Under the pieces are notes generated by a model, which did no database searches, was not told where the DNA came from, and saw only the letters and a list, made by a program, of their open reading frames with translations. Shown here one piece after another: positions 18,646-29,383 of a stretch of DNA of 64,000 bases. The stretch comes from Photorhabdus namnaonensis. Lineage in GTDB: Bacteria > Pseudomonadota > Gammaproteobacteria > Enterobacterales > Enterobacteriaceae. Positions within the stretch are counted from its first letter, which is position 1, and each line of letters opens with the position of its first letter. The stretch lies in contig NZ_LOIC01000063.1 in NCBI RefSeq assembly GCF_001684335.1, positions 60,485 to 124,484 on the forward strand, written 5' to 3'. Both the position numbers and the translations under genes were made by a program.

Positions 18646-19464
18646 ATGACTGACCTTTCTACCTTGTTTCATGCAGCTATTCTTGGTGTTGTTGAAGGGC
18701 TAACTGAATTTCTTCCTGTTTCCTCTACCGGCCATATGATTATCGTTGGCCATATGTTGGGATTTACTGGCGATAAAGCTGAAACATTTGAAGTTATTAT
18801 CCAGCTTGGATCTATCCTTGCTGTGGTAGTGGTGTTTTGGCGTCGCTTATTTGGGCTCATTGGTATCCACTTTGGTGAAGTTCCCCACGAAGGTAAAACC
18901 AATGGCAAACTAAAACTGAGTCATATTATTTTAGCAATGTTACCTGCGGTGACTCTTGGGTTGCTGTTCCATGATGTTATCAAATCGCTGTTTAACCCAC
19001 AAAGCGTGATGTACGCCTTGGTTATTGGCGGTGTGTTGTTGATTACAGCAGAAATCTTGAAACCTAAAACACCGAGAGCAGAAGGGCTGGATGATATTAC
19101 TTATCGTCAGGCTTTTATGATTGGTTGCTTCCAGTGCTTGGCGTTGTGGCCGGGATTTTCTCGTTCAGGCGCGACAATTTCTGGAGGAATGCTGATGGGG
19201 GTTAATCGTTATACTGCGTCGGAATTCTCGTTTATTCTGGCTGTACCAATGATGATGGGGGCAAGTGGATTAGATTTATATAAGAGCCTACACTTTTTGA
19301 GCGCTTCTGATATCCCAATGTTTGCTGTCGGTTTTATTACTGCATTTGTTGTCGCGTTAGTCGCCATTAAAACGTTTCTGGCATTGATTAAACGTATATC
19401 TTTTATCCCATTTGCTATCTACCGCTTTATTGTGGCAGCCGCTGTCTACTGGGTATTTATGTAA
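18646..19464 (+). CDS. uppP: Undecaprenyl-diphosphatase UppP (BacA)
   Basis: 272 residues from ATG 18646 (E. coli 273). The frame is open for 26 more codons upstream, but these do not belong to the family. It is a polytopic inner membrane enzyme that recycles undecaprenyl diphosphate for peptidoglycan and O-antigen synthesis. Both catalytic motifs are present: [14 protein letters not shown] near 17-30 and [13 protein letters not shown] near 170-182. High dosage gives bacitracin resistance in relatives. Confidence 0.96.
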   Translation: MTDLSTLFHAAILGVVEGLTEFLPVSSTGHMIIVGHMLGFTGDKAETFEVIIQLGSILAVVVVFWRRLFGLIGIHFGEVPHEGKTNGKLKLSHIILAMLPAVTLGLLFHDVIKSLFNPQSVMYALVIGGVLLITAEILKPKTPRAEGLDDITYRQAFMIGCFQCLALWPGFSRSGATISGGMLMGVNRYTASEFSFILAVPMMMGASGLDLYKSLHFLSASDIPMFAVGFITAFVVALVAIKTFLALIKRISFIPFAIYRFIVAAAVYWVFM

Positions 19465-19472
19465 CGAATAGT

Positions 19473-19519
19473 TCCCCTGATATCAATTCGAAGATTGCCT
19501 AATGTTTGATATCAGGGGA
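19473..19519. terminator. Convergent terminator between uppP and cca
   Basis: A perfect 13-bp inverted repeat TCCCCTGATATCA (19473-19485) and TGATATCAGGGGA (19507-19519), loop 21 bases, lies between the convergent genes. Confidence 0.65.
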
Positions 19520-19523
19520 TGTT

Positions 19524-20789
19524 TTAGGTAACAGTATTACCTTGAACAGCATTGTTTTGAACAGTATTGTCTCGTTGTTTCCATTCTGCCAATGCGCGCT
19601 GACGTTGACGTCGTAGCTCATGACCAATGTCAGCGCCCCGTAACCCACTGTCTACAATGCTTTTCACCTGAACCTGACTAGAGATTTTGAATGCCTGTCG
19701 CAGATAATCACTTTGCGGATATGGTGTATCTTCAAAACCGGTACGACCCCGTGCATCGGCTTCACTAATGATAATCAATTGCTCTATTCGCTGAGGTTTA
19801 CGCCATGCGTCAATGGCATCAAACAATTTAAGTAATGTTTTTGGCCGCAATTGAGCGACTGTATGCACTAAATCATGATATTGAGCAGCCAGTTTTGCCA
19901 AATCACGGGCAGAATTAGGAACGCGCAGACGTTGACACAATTGATCGACTAACTTAACGCCTGCTGGCCCATGTCCATAATGGTGAGGCCACTGTTCTGG
20001 CGGGGTCAGCCCTTTACCAAGATCATGACATAGAGCAGCAAAACGGCTATCGACTTCATCTGTTAATTCAGTCGCTACTTTCAGCACCATTAACGTATGA
20101 ATACCGGTATCAATTTCAGGGTGCCACTTCTCTGGTGCAGGAACGCCAAACAAATTATCGATTTCAGGAAACAACACCGCCAATGCGCCACAATCACGTA
20201 AAACCTGAAAAAAGACCTGAGGGGAATGGGTAACAAGGGCTTTTTCGGTCTCTTTCCAGACACGTTCTGGTGTGAGTGCTGATAGCTCGCCGTTAATTGC
20301 CATATTTGACATTAATGCCCGTGTTTCTGGGGCGATAGTAAACCCTAAGTGGGAGAAACGAGCGGCAAAACGAGCCACTCGTAATACCCTTAGTGGATCT
20401 TCAAAGAAAGAATCAGAAACATGGCGTAAGATACGATTGTTTAAATCATCAACACCATGATAAGGATCGACAAGTTCACCCGTGGGTGTTTGAGCAATCG
20501 CATTAATTGTCAGATCACGGCGCTGCAAATCGTCTTCCAGTGTGACATCCGGTGCAGCATAACAAGTAAAACCGGTATATCCCTGGCCGGATTTTCTCTC
20601 GGTGCGTGCCAGTGCATATTCTTCGTGGGTTTTGGGATGCAGGAACACCGGGAAATCTTTGCCAACTTGCTGATATCCTTGGGATAGCAATTCTTCTGGC
20701 GTTCCACCTACAACAACCCAATCCCGCTCGTTTACAGGAAAATTTAGCAAGCGGTCACGTACTGCGCCGCCAACCAGATAGACTCTCAC
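19524..20789 (-). CDS. cca: Multifunctional CCA-adding enzyme (tRNA nucleotidyltransferase)
   Basis: 421 residues (E. coli 412). It adds or repairs the CCA end of tRNAs. The N-terminal polymerase head has [10 protein letters not shown] and [10 protein letters not shown], then [10 protein letters not shown] and [15 protein letters not shown]. The C-terminal HD domain has phosphatase/phosphodiesterase activity in E. coli, with [11 protein letters not shown] near 255-265. The last 15 residues are an unusual near-repeat of NTVQ/NAVQ units. It is second in an operon with ygiM, 17 bases apart. Confidence 0.96.
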   Translation of the reverse strand: MRVYLVGGAVRDRLLNFPVNERDWVVVGGTPEELLSQGYQQVGKDFPVFLHPKTHEEYALARTERKSGQGYTGFTCYAAPDVTLEDDLQRRDLTINAIAQTPTGELVDPYHGVDDLNNRILRHVSDSFFEDPLRVLRVARFAARFSHLGFTIAPETRALMSNMAINGELSALTPERVWKETEKALVTHSPQVFFQVLRDCGALAVLFPEIDNLFGVPAPEKWHPEIDTGIHTLMVLKVATELTDEVDSRFAALCHDLGKGLTPPEQWPHHYGHGPAGVKLVDQLCQRLRVPNSARDLAKLAAQYHDLVHTVAQLRPKTLLKLFDAIDAWRKPQRIEQLIIISEADARGRTGFEDTPYPQSDYLRQAFKISSQVQVKSIVDSGLRGADIGHELRRQRQRALAEWKQRDNTVQNNAVQGNTVT

Positions 20790-20806
20790 CTAATATGTTC
20801 CTTAAA

Positions 20807-21427
20807 TCAACTCATCCAACGGTCATTACGCTTACGGCGTGGGAGCATATGTGGTAGTAATAACCCAAAGATTAAACCAGCGCCGGCAACACCACCACCG
20901 TACATAAACCATTGCAGAATGATATTGCGTTGTTTGTCGTCAAGTTGCAGATTTGCGGCATCGAGCTTTTTTTCTGCTACCGTCAGTTTGTTTTTTAATC
21001 TCTCATTCTCTTTTTTCAGTTCTGTAAGAATGTGACTGCTGTTGGCAACCTTCAGTTGCATGTCGGCAGTGCGTTGATTCCAGTTATTGTCTATATTGGC
21101 TAACTTATCCGTCAATGTTTTCACTTCTTGTTCTAACTCCGGCAGGCGGGTACGCAAGCTGGGTTTATTACTAAGCTGGTTAACTGGTAGCCAGACAAGA
21201 CGGCCTTTATCATCTTTCACTTGAGCGTAATTACTATCCCGATTGATGCTTATCAACGTGACTGCATCACCGGCATTTAGTGTACCGGCTATACGGTATT
21301 GGTTACCCGGCCCGGCGTGTGTGTAGGTAGATAACTCATCAGATACATAGCGCTTTTCTTCCGCGTGGGTAGTCAGCGAAAAGCTTAGGCTCAATAGCGC
21401 CGTAAGAAGTAAATGTAATTTTCGCAT
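20807..21427 (-). CDS. ygiM: SH3-domain membrane protein YgiM
   Basis: 206 residues with an N-terminal signal peptide (MRKLHLLLTALLSLSFSLTTHA), a bacterial SH3 domain about residues 26-90 (YVSDELSTYTHAGPGNQYRI), a coiled coil about 95-165, and one C-terminal membrane helix (MYGGGVAGAGLIFGLLLP) followed by a basic tail. So most of it should sit in the periplasm, tethered to the inner membrane. Function is not well known. It precedes cca by 17 bases on the same strand, as in E. coli. Confidence 0.92.
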   Translation of the reverse strand: MRKLHLLLTALLSLSFSLTTHAEEKRYVSDELSTYTHAGPGNQYRIAGTLNAGDAVTLISINRDSNYAQVKDDKGRLVWLPVNQLSNKPSLRTRLPELEQEVKTLTDKLANIDNNWNQRTADMQLKVANSSHILTELKKENERLKNKLTVAEKKLDAANLQLDDKQRNIILQWFMYGGGVAGAGLIFGLLLPHMLPRRKRNDRWMS

Positions 21428-21689
21428 TGTGATTTCAACTGTTCTTTATCTATGGTGAGTTTAGAATTTGATAGTAAAGAGTTAAGTTTGCTAGAGCAAT
21501 CGGTAAACCAAAATGACACTTTTCTAATCGATTGAATACAGGGCTTGTTGTCTGTTGAACGAAACATTTCCTATTAATTACTATCATAACTTGCAGGAAA
21601 GAGAAATTTTAATTTTCTTTTTACTCATCGTGGAAAAAAGCGAAATCAAGGTAAGATGAAGGGCAAAGATTGTCATCAATGGTGCAGAT

Positions 21690-22628
21690 ATGAGTGTAGA
21701 AATTGAATTAAAACTTATCGCCAGACCACAAGCTATTCCTGCAATTCGTCAGCAGTTACTGTTATTTCCTCATGACTATTTTTCTCCCCAAAAATTGACC
21801 AATATCTATTTCGAGACGTCGGATAACCAACTGCGCGGTCTTGATATGGGATTGCGGATCCGTGGTTTTGATGACCAGTATGAGATGACGATCAAAACAG
21901 CCGGTAAGGTGGTTGGCGGGTTGCATCAGCGACCGGAATATAATGTGTCATTGGTAAAGCCGGAACTGGCATTGACGCTGTTTCCACAGCACATCTGGCC
22001 TGACAATTGTGATGTGGAAGTGTTGCAATCCCGTTTGAATGCGTTATTCAGTACTGACTTTATGCGTGAGAAGTGGGTGGTGACTTATGGACAAAGTGAG
22101 ATTGAAGTGGTGCTCGATCAGGGAGAAATTATTGCCGCCAATCGTAAGGAGCCAATTTGTGAGTTTGAACTGGAGTTAAAGCAAGGAACTATAACCGATG
22201 TATTAGCATTGGCGGTTGAGTTGGCAAAATCAAACGGCTTGCGGCAAGGAAATAAAAGTAAAGCAGCTCGTGGTTATCAGTTGGCTCAGGGAAAACCAAA
22301 GGCAGTCTTACTTTCAACTCAGATAGAAATTGATGTGCAGCAGTCATTATCTTCGGTACTTACATCAATATTAGCCCATTGGCAGGAACAAGAGGAACGT
22401 TGGTTGGCTGGTTTATTGGATGGTAGGGATGGTTTAAAGCAAGTACTGACTTTGATTCAGCAAACGATCAAATATTCTTGTGAGCCGGAACAGTTGAATA
22501 ACCAATTAGTTGCTATCAACCAGAAATTATTGGATACGGAAACAGAAGCTGAAACGCTATGTTATAGCTCGTTCTATTTGCAATGTAAGTTGGCACTGAC
22601 TATGTGGTCAATAAATCTATGTGGTTAA
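21690..22628 (+). CDS. ygiF: CYTH-CHAD family inorganic triphosphatase YgiF, short form
   Basis: 312 residues against about 433 in E. coli. The CYTH domain (about 1-200) is intact, with the ExExK motif at residues 4-8 (EIELK) and a set of charged beta-strand residues that bind triphosphate and metal. The CHAD domain is cut to about 100 residues, ending MWSINLCG. Only 33 bases follow before glnE, so the missing part is not in another frame here. It probably keeps triphosphatase activity but lacks the full CHAD phosphate-binding helices. It is ahead of glnE, as in E. coli. Confidence 0.88.
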   Translation: MSVEIELKLIARPQAIPAIRQQLLLFPHDYFSPQKLTNIYFETSDNQLRGLDMGLRIRGFDDQYEMTIKTAGKVVGGLHQRPEYNVSLVKPELALTLFPQHIWPDNCDVEVLQSRLNALFSTDFMREKWVVTYGQSEIEVVLDQGEIIAANRKEPICEFELELKQGTITDVLALAVELAKSNGLRQGNKSKAARGYQLAQGKPKAVLLSTQIEIDVQQSLSSVLTSILAHWQEQEERWLAGLLDGRDGLKQVLTLIQQTIKYSCEPEQLNNQLVAINQKLLDTETEAETLCYSSFYLQCKLALTMWSINLCG

Positions 22629-22661
22629 TAAATCTCTCCGCTTAAATAACAGGAATTCTCT

Positions 22662-25505
22662 ATGTTGCCACTTTCAACCCCGCTTCTTACTCAGTTACAG
22701 CGTGTGACCGAACATTTTAAACAACTGATGTTAAGTGTTGAGCCTTTTGCTGTTGATGAGCTGGCGGTATTGTCACTGAGTGATTTTGTTGCTGAAAATC
22801 TGCAATCTCATCCTGAATGGTTAGCTGAGATCCGTCAGCATCCACCTGGAGCGCAGGAGTGGCATCAATATGCTGAATGGCTGCAACAATTACTCGCATC
22901 AGTAGAGGATGAAAATAACCTTATGCGGGTTTTACGCCAGTTTCGTAACAAGATTCTGGTGAGAATAGCTTGGTCGCAGGCATTGCGTAGCATTACGACG
23001 CAGGAGACATTACAACAACTCAGTATGTTGGCTGAAACGTTGATTATTGCGGCTCGTGACTGGTTATATCAGCGTTGTTGTCAGGATTGGGGAACCCCTT
23101 GTAATGAGCAGGGCGAGCCACAACCACTGTTAATTCTTGGTATGGGAAAACTCGGCGGCGGTGAGTTGAACTTCTCTTCTGATATTGATTTGATTTTTGT
23201 CTATCCTGAAAACGGTCTTACCCAAGATGGCCGCCGTGAAATGGATAACGCTCAGTTTTTTACCCGTTTGGGGCAGCGTCTTATCAAAGTGCTCGATCAG
23301 CAAACTGTGGATGGTTTTGTGTATCGGGTGGATATGCGTTTGCGCCCGTTCGGTGATAGTGGCCCATTGGTATTCAGTTTTGTTGCGCTGGAAGATTACT
23401 ATCAAGAGCAGGGACGTGATTGGGAACGTTATGCGATGGTGAAAGCACGGATTATGGGTTCGTGCAACCAAGAGTATGGTGAAGAGCTGCGCCGGATGCT
23501 GAGACCGTTTGTCTTTCGCCGTTACATTGATTTCAGTGTGATTCAATCTCTGAGAAATATGAAAGGTATGATCGAACGGGAAGTGCGTCGCCGTGGCTTG
23601 AAAGACAATATCAAACTAGGCGCTGGTGGTATCCGTGAAATTGAATTTATCGCCCAGGTGTTCCAGCTTATTCGTGGTGGGCGTGAACTGTGTTTGCAAT
23701 CTCAGGCATTGCTGCCAACTCTTCAAATATTAGCTCAGTTGGGGATTTTGCAACCATTGCAGGTGAAACAACTTGCTGACGGTTATCTCTTTTTGCGGAG
23801 GCTAGAAAATCTTTTACAGTCAATTAACGATCAACAAACTCAGATTCTGCCAGAAGATGAGTTGAATCGAGCACGACTGACGTGGGGAATGGGATTTGAA
23901 AGTTGGGATGTTCTGACAATTGAATTGAACAGCAAGATGGGGGCTGTTCGGGCTATTTTTACGCAATTAATTGGCGATGACAGCGATAATAGTGAAGAGG
24001 AACCTAGTCATGTGCCATTTAAAAGTCTGTGGCTGGAAGATCTCGAAAAAGAAGAGTTAATCATACTAGCTCCGCACTTGGATGAGGCGATTGCACAACA
24101 GATATTGCATATTATTTCTGTGTTTCGTCATGATGTGGGCAAAAGAACCATTGGTCCTCGAGGGCGTGATGTGCTCGACCATTTGATGCCACGTTTGTTG
24201 ACTAAGGTTTGTTTGCGACAAGATGCCAATATCGTGCTAGAACGGGTCATTCCGTTGTTGCTAAGTATTGTCAGCCGTACAACTTACCTGGAGCTGATAC
24301 TTGAATCGGAAGCTGTATTAACACATGTTATCCGGTTGTGTGCGGCTTCACCGATGATTGCGACTCAGCTTGCCTGTCACCCATTGTTATTGGATGAACT
24401 GCTTGATCCACAATTCCTGTATCAACCTTTGCCATTGAATGCTTACAAAGATGAATTGCGGCAATATTTGTTGCGGATACCTGAGGATGATGAAGAGCAG
24501 CAACTAGAGGCGCTCCGCCAGTTTAAGCAAGCGCAATTATTGAGGATTGCGGCGGAGGATATCACTGGCGTGCTGCCGGTGATGAAAGTCAGTGATCATC
24601 TCACTTACTTGGCAGAAGCGATTATTGAAGCAGTTGTTCAACAGGCGTGGGGAAAAATGGCAAAACGTTATGGTGTTCCATCACATCTGAGTCAGCGGCA
24701 AGGATTGGGATTTGCTGTGATTGGTTATGGCAAATTGGGTGGTTGGGAGTTGGGTTACAGCTCTGATCTTGATTTAGTTTTCCTGCTTGATTGTCCGGTG
24801 GATGTGATGACCGATGGCGATCGAGCGATTGATGCCCGGCAATTTTATTTGCGTCTTGCCCAACGAATTATGCACTTGTTCAGCGTTCGAACCTCCTCTG
24901 GCGTGTTGTATGACGTGGATGTCCGCCTGCGTCCTTCCGGGGAATCAGGCATGTTAGTCAGTACCATCGGCGCATTTGCAGATTATCAGCAGAATCAAGC
25001 GTGGACTTGGGAACATCAGGCGTTGGTACGTGCCCGTATGGTATTTGGTGATGAAAACTTGCATCGGGATTTTGAGCGGATACGTCATCAGACGCTATGT
25101 ACGCAACGAGAACCCGCTTTGTTGCGTCAGCAGGTAAGGGAAATGCGAGAAAAGATGCATAAACATTTAGGCAGTCACCATTCAGATCAATTTGATATTA
25201 AAGCGGACCCGGGGGGGATCACCGATATCGAATTTATCGCTCAATATTTGGTGCTTCGTTATGCTGCTGAAAATGAGCGTTTGGTGCGTTGGTCGGATAA
25301 TGTACGGATTTTCCAATTAATGGCGGCTTATGAAATTATGGATGAAGATGAGGCAGCCGCATTAACACAGGCTTACGTTTCTATGCGTGATGAATTACAT
25401 CATTTGGCGTTACAGACGCTTTCCAGTCGAGTATCAACCCATTGTTTCAGTGAGCAACAGGAACGGGTGCGTCGTAGTTGGCAACAGTGGTTAGGTGAAC
25501 AATAA
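22662..25505 (+). CDS. glnE: Bifunctional glutamine synthetase adenylyltransferase/deadenylase GlnE
   Basis: 947 residues (E. coli 946). It adenylylates and deadenylylates glutamine synthetase in response to PII and glutamine. Two nucleotidyltransferase domains are seen: the N-terminal deadenylase with [16 protein letters not shown] near 165-181, and the C-terminal adenylylase with [16 protein letters not shown] near 695-711. Both keep the DxD metal motif. It lies between ygiF and hldE in the standard gene order. Confidence 0.97.
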   Translation: MLPLSTPLLTQLQRVTEHFKQLMLSVEPFAVDELAVLSLSDFVAENLQSHPEWLAEIRQHPPGAQEWHQYAEWLQQLLASVEDENNLMRVLRQFRNKILVRIAWSQALRSITTQETLQQLSMLAETLIIAARDWLYQRCCQDWGTPCNEQGEPQPLLILGMGKLGGGELNFSSDIDLIFVYPENGLTQDGRREMDNAQFFTRLGQRLIKVLDQQTVDGFVYRVDMRLRPFGDSGPLVFSFVALEDYYQEQGRDWERYAMVKARIMGSCNQEYGEELRRMLRPFVFRRYIDFSVIQSLRNMKGMIEREVRRRGLKDNIKLGAGGIREIEFIAQVFQLIRGGRELCLQSQALLPTLQILAQLGILQPLQVKQLADGYLFLRRLENLLQSINDQQTQILPEDELNRARLTWGMGFESWDVLTIELNSKMGAVRAIFTQLIGDDSDNSEEEPSHVPFKSLWLEDLEKEELIILAPHLDEAIAQQILHIISVFRHDVGKRTIGPRGRDVLDHLMPRLLTKVCLRQDANIVLERVIPLLLSIVSRTTYLELILESEAVLTHVIRLCAASPMIATQLACHPLLLDELLDPQFLYQPLPLNAYKDELRQYLLRIPEDDEEQQLEALRQFKQAQLLRIAAEDITGVLPVMKVSDHLTYLAEAIIEAVVQQAWGKMAKRYGVPSHLSQRQGLGFAVIGYGKLGGWELGYSSDLDLVFLLDCPVDVMTDGDRAIDARQFYLRLAQRIMHLFSVRTSSGVLYDVDVRLRPSGESGMLVSTIGAFADYQQNQAWTWEHQALVRARMVFGDENLHRDFERIRHQTLCTQREPALLRQQVREMREKMHKHLGSHHSDQFDIKADPGGITDIEFIAQYLVLRYAAENERLVRWSDNVRIFQLMAAYEIMDEDEAAALTQAYVSMRDELHHLALQTLSSRVSTHCFSEQQERVRRSWQQWLGEQ

Positions 25506-25580
25506 CGGTTTGGTGTAGGGATTTTACGGTCGTATGATAATATTTGGCACCAATTTGATATCTAATATTTGGAGCAAAGG

Positions 25581-27005
25581 TTGAAAATGACACTCCCGGA
25601 TTTTCACTGCGCAGAGGTTTTAGTCGTCGGTGATGTTATGTTAGATCGCTACTGGTATGGGCCGACTAGCCGGATTTCGCCGGAAGCGCCGGTGCCTGTA
25701 GTAAAAGTAAATACTATTGAGGAACGTCCGGGAGGCGCAGCTAACGTTGCTATGAATATTGCGGCTCTTGGGGCAAATTCACATTTAATCGGTTTGACTG
25801 GGATTGATGACGCAGCACATGCTCTGAATGAGAGACTGCGCAGTGTTAAGGTGCGCTGTGATTTTGTTTCTGTTCCGACACATCCGACAATTACCAAACT
25901 GAGGGTGCTTTCCCGTAACCAGCAGTTAATTCGCTTAGATTTTGAAGAAGGTTTCGATAACGTCGATGCGCAGCCGATGTTTGAGCGTATTAGACAGGCG
26001 TTGCCCCATATTGGAGCATTAGTTTTATCTGACTACGCCAAAGGTGCGCTGAGTCAGGTTCAGGACATGATCAAATTGGCAAACGTTGCCAAAGTCCCGG
26101 TGTTGATCGATCCGAAAGGTAATGATTTTGAGCGTTATCGTGGGGCAACTTTACTCACGCCAAATCTGTCTGAATTTGAAGCGGTGGTGGGTCACTGCAA
26201 AGATGACAATGAATTAGTTGAGAAGGGAATTCAATTGGTTCGGGATTTGGATCTCCAGGCGTTACTGATTACCCGTTCTGAACAGGGGATGAGTCTGTTG
26301 AGTGCGGATCAACCGCCATTACATTTGCCTACGCAAGCGCAGGAAGTGTTTGATGTCACTGGTGCTGGCGATACGGTTATTGGTGTGTTGGCAACGGCGA
26401 TTGCGGCTGGAAAGCCACTGAATGAAGCTTGTTTCTTGGCGAATGCTGCTGCGGGGGTTGTTGTTGGCAAACTGGGTACATCGACTGTTTCGCCGATTGA
26501 ACTGGAGAATGCTATCCGTGGCCGTGCTGAAACGGGTTTTGGTGTGATGACCGAAGTTCAGCTTAAACAGGCTGTCGCTGATGCTCGCCAACGTGGTGAA
26601 AGGATTGTGATGACTAATGGCTGCTTTGATATTCTGCATGCGGGTCATGTCTCTTATCTGGAGAATGCCCGTAAACTGGGTGATCGGTTAATTGTTGCTG
26701 TTAACAGTGATGCATCGACTAAACGGCTGAAAGGTGAAAGCCGTCCTGTTAATCCACTAGAGCAACGTATGATTGTGTTATCTGCTCTGGGTGCTGTGGA
26801 TTGGGTTGTACCGTTTGAAGAGGATACACCACAGAGATTGATTGCGGATGTTTTGCCGGATGTATTGGTAAAAGGGGGAGATTATAAACCGAAAGAAATT
26901 GCTGGCAGTAAAGAAGTTTGGGCTGTGGGCGGAGAAGTCAAAGTGCTGAACTTTGAAGATGGTATTTCAACAACCAATATCATCAAGGTGATTAAAAATC
27001 AGTAA
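25581..27005 (+). CDS. hldE: Bifunctional heptose-7-phosphate kinase/heptose-1-phosphate adenylyltransferase HldE
   Basis: About 474 residues. It supplies ADP-heptose for the LPS inner core. The N-terminal PfkB-like kinase (1-320) has [12 protein letters not shown] and the catalytic [11 protein letters not shown]. The C-terminal cytidylyltransferase-like domain starts at [17 protein letters not shown] with the HxGH motif. Start choice: TTG 25581 has GGAG six bases upstream and gives MKMTLP, close to E. coli MKVTLP. ATG 25587 is the alternative and a further TTG at 25569 lacks a site. It closes the ygiF-glnE-hldE run. Confidence 0.95.
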   Translation: MKMTLPDFHCAEVLVVGDVMLDRYWYGPTSRISPEAPVPVVKVNTIEERPGGAANVAMNIAALGANSHLIGLTGIDDAAHALNERLRSVKVRCDFVSVPTHPTITKLRVLSRNQQLIRLDFEEGFDNVDAQPMFERIRQALPHIGALVLSDYAKGALSQVQDMIKLANVAKVPVLIDPKGNDFERYRGATLLTPNLSEFEAVVGHCKDDNELVEKGIQLVRDLDLQALLITRSEQGMSLLSADQPPLHLPTQAQEVFDVTGAGDTVIGVLATAIAAGKPLNEACFLANAAAGVVVGKLGTSTVSPIELENAIRGRAETGFGVMTEVQLKQAVADARQRGERIVMTNGCFDILHAGHVSYLENARKLGDRLIVAVNSDASTKRLKGESRPVNPLEQRMIVLSALGAVDWVVPFEEDTPQRLIADVLPDVLVKGGDYKPKEIAGSKEVWAVGGEVKVLNFEDGISTTNIIKVIKNQ

Positions 27006-27079
27006 ATAATACTTTAGTTTGTCATTGAAAACAGCTAGAAGATATTACTGTATTGAGCGCTGTAGATTATTTATTTGAC

Positions 27080-27206
27080 TATACCCGTCATCTTTCAAGC
27101 TGCCTCTTTGTTGGCTGCACTCACTCACCCCGGTCACATAGTTCTCTATGCTCCCGGGGATTCGCTCCCTTGCCGTCGCGATGCATCTTGAAATCCATAG
27201 GGTATA
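27080..27206. repeat. ERIC element, 127 bp
   Basis: The stretch has the length and internal order of the enterobacterial repetitive intergenic consensus: TATACCC at the left end and GGGTATA at the right, with ATCTTTCAAGCTGCCTC and TTGGCTGCACTC near the left and GGGGATTCGCTCC to the right. It is imperfectly palindromic and should fold when transcribed. It lies just past hldE. Confidence 0.9.
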
Positions 27207-27221
27207 TATTATTTGAATGAA

Positions 27222-27262
27222 AGCCGGGTAAGAGATGAAATCTTCCCGGTTATTTTTTATTT
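27222..27262 (+). terminator. Terminator downstream of hldE/ERIC
   Basis: CCGGGTAAGAG and CTTCCCGG pair around ATGAAAT and run into ATTTTTTATTT. It may end the hldE transcript after the ERIC element. Confidence 0.6.
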
Positions 27263-27603
27263 AATTTGTGTTGATTGAATGATATTTAACCATAAATAAA
27301 TGGATATTTGTAATATCAGGTACGAGTAATTTAATTAACGGCATAAACATTATCAAAATATTATAATAATAATTCAAATTAACGTGATTTTATTATCTGG
27401 ATCGGTGGAGGATTAATCTGATGAAATGTGATGTAACAGATATTTTTTTATCTTTATGGCATAAAATGCTGGTCACATAACGCTGGCTTATTCATAATGA
27501 TTTCTGATGTAAATGATTCTTTAATGAAATATGTTATCTATAACTTTTACGTTTTAAAGTTAGTAGATAAACGGATAAATTTTTTACGCAGGAATAAGTT
27601 TTT
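27263..27603. other. AT-rich upstream region of the lipoprotein operon
   Basis: About 340 bases very rich in A and T with no open frame of note. It should hold the promoter of the operon starting at 27604. I do not see a clear regulator site. Confidence 0.5.
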
Positions 27604-28275
27604 ATGCAAGGTAAGTTGATTTTATCTTCAATTTGTTTAGCTTCGGCAATATTAGCAGGGTGTGCAACTGAATCTTCTAATACCGTTCAAGTACAAAAAG
27701 TTAATTCTTACAATACCGTATATCAGGGGGTTCGTAGCCCAATTGCGATAGGTAAGTTTGAAAACCGTTCCAGTTATCAAAATGGGATTTTCTCTGATGG
27801 CGTTGATCGCCTTGGTAATCAATCTAAAACGATTTTAATTTCGCACTTACAGCAGACTGGACGCTTTACGGTGCTGGAACGCACCAATATGGCGGAACTG
27901 AAAGCGGAAGCAGGTTTACAAGGTAAATCGCAGAAGTTGAAAGGTGCTGCTTATGTTATTACCGGTGATGTGACTGAATTTGGCCGCAAAGAGGTGGGTG
28001 ATCATCAATTATGGGGCCTGTTAGGACGTGGTAAATCACAGGTGGCTTATTCTAAAGTCACGCTGAATGTGGTGAATGTAGAAACTTCCGAAGTGGTTTT
28101 TTCTGTAGCGGGAGCAGGAGAATATAAATTATCCAACCGTGAAATTATCGGTTTCGGTGGCACTGCCAGCTATGATTCCACGCTGAATGGTAAAGTATTG
28201 GATCTGGCTATTCGTGAAGCGGTAAACCGTCTGGTTGAAAGTATTGAAACCGGTGCATGGAAGCCATCTAATTAA
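27604..28275 (+). CDS. CsgG-family outer membrane lipoprotein
   Basis: 223 residues with a lipoprotein signal peptide (lipobox LAGC, Cys near 19-20). The mature part fits the CsgG/curli-assembly-like domain: IAIGKFENRSSYQNGIF, LISHLQQTGRFTVLERTNM and AAYVITGDVTEFG. CsgG makes a nine-fold export pore for curli, but this protein lacks csgBAC neighbours. It leads a three-lipoprotein operon, so it is more likely part of a separate envelope complex. First of three genes spaced 15 bases apart or overlapping. Confidence 0.85.
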   Translation: MQGKLILSSICLASAILAGCATESSNTVQVQKVNSYNTVYQGVRSPIAIGKFENRSSYQNGIFSDGVDRLGNQSKTILISHLQQTGRFTVLERTNMAELKAEAGLQGKSQKLKGAAYVITGDVTEFGRKEVGDHQLWGLLGRGKSQVAYSKVTLNVVNVETSEVVFSVAGAGEYKLSNREIIGFGGTASYDSTLNGKVLDLAIREAVNRLVESIETGAWKPSN

Positions 28276-28290
28276 TAAATATAGGGATAT

Positions 28291-28656
28291 ATGTTCATGA
28301 TACTAATGAAAAAAGCGGGTTTATTGCTGGCGGCTATGGCTTTGGCGGGTTGTGCCACGCAGCCAAAAACAATTTATGAATGGGATAAATACCAACCTAC
28401 AATTTATCAGTATTATCAGCAGGATAAGATGGGATTTGAAGAGCAGCTACAGGCTTTGCAGCAAGTCATTGAAAAGGCTAAAGCGAAGGATAAACCTGTA
28501 CCGCCAGGTCTGCATGCACAGATTGGTCTGCTTTATAGTAAAACAGGTCGTGTTTCAGAAGCGTTCCATCAGTTTGAAATAGAGAAAAAATTGTTTCCTG
28601 AGTCAGCGTCATTTATGGACTTTTTATTAAGTAAAAATAAAGGAACTATGCAATGA
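28291..28656 (+). CDS. DUF4810 lipoprotein
   Basis: About 121 residues with a lipobox LAGC near position 21. The mature part is a small helical, TPR-like domain (YEWDKYQPTIYQYYQ, then HAQIGLLYSKTGRVSEAFHQFEIEK). Three in-frame ATGs (28291, 28297, 28306) compete; 28297 has the best spacing to AGGGA at 28283-28287. It overlaps the next gene by four bases. DUF4810 proteins recur between CsgG-like and DUF799 lipoproteins. Function unknown. Confidence 0.85.
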   Translation: MFMILMKKAGLLLAAMALAGCATQPKTIYEWDKYQPTIYQYYQQDKMGFEEQLQALQQVIEKAKAKDKPVPPGLHAQIGLLYSKTGRVSEAFHQFEIEKKLFPESASFMDFLLSKNKGTMQ

Positions 28657-29315
28657 ACCGTATTCTCGTCACGTTAAGTCTATTGGCGGCATTTGTGCTG
28701 ACAGGATGTAGTAAATCTGTTCCTTATGATTACACTGCATTTAAAGAAAGCAAACCAAAATCCATTCTGGTTCTGCCGGCGGTAAACAAATCTGTGGAAG
28801 TTAAAGCAGGGCACAGCCTAATTTCTCATGTGACATATCCATTGGCGGAATCTGGCTATTATGTCTTTCCGGTTGCTGTTGTGGAAGAGACATTTCAGCA
28901 AAATGGTGTAACAGCGGCACAGGATGTGCAGAATATCAGTTACAAAAAATTGCATGATATTTTCGGTGCAGATTCAGCGCTCTATTTGGATATTGAGGAA
29001 TATGGTACGCAATATCAGATTATCAACAGCGATACTCGTGTAACGGCTTCCGCGAAGTTGGTGGATTTGCGTAGTGGCAAGCAACTGTGGCATGGTCGAG
29101 CAATGGCTTCATCAACTGAAAATCAAAACAGTTCGAATAGTCTTATTGGCATGTTGGTGTCAGCCGTAGTTTCACAAATCGCTGATACCATTATGGATAG
29201 AGGTCATGAAATCGCTGGCATTACAAGTAACCGCTTACTGACAGCTGGTGGTAGTCACAGTTTGCTGTATGGTCCACGTTCTGAGCATTACGGTAAGGAA
29301 AACCAACAGCATTAA
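28653..29315 (+). CDS. DUF799 (GNA1162-like) lipoprotein
   Basis: 220 residues. The signal peptide ends in lipobox LTGC near residue 19. The mature domain matches DUF799: KSILVLPAVNKSVEV, YPLAESGYYVFPVAVVEETFQQNG and FGADSALYLDIEEYG. Meningococcal GNA1162, a member with known fold, resembles the periplasmic TolB N-terminal domain. The gene overlaps its upstream partner by four bases, so the three lipoproteins are probably made together. The complex they form is not known. Confidence 0.87.
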   Translation: MNRILVTLSLLAAFVLTGCSKSVPYDYTAFKESKPKSILVLPAVNKSVEVKAGHSLISHVTYPLAESGYYVFPVAVVEETFQQNGVTAAQDVQNISYKKLHDIFGADSALYLDIEEYGTQYQIINSDTRVTASAKLVDLRSGKQLWHGRAMASSTENQNSSNSLIGMLVSAVVSQIADTIMDRGHEIAGITSNRLLTAGGSHSLLYGPRSEHYGKENQQH

Positions 29316-29324
29316 TCTCTAATA

Positions 29325-29356
29325 ATAATGAGCAGATATCACATTCTGCTCATTAT
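29325..29356. terminator. Terminator between DUF799 gene and ubiK
   Basis: ATAATGAGCAG (29325-29335) and CTGCTCATTAT (29346-29356) form an 11-bp perfect stem. It serves the convergent genes on both sides. Confidence 0.7.
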
Positions 29357-29383
29357 CACGGTTGTTTTTATGTATAGTAATAA

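Noticed and set aside
27604..28275. CsgG-like gene as part of a curli operon
   Set aside because: No csgA, B, E or F neighbours; partners are DUF4810 and DUF799 lipoproteins.
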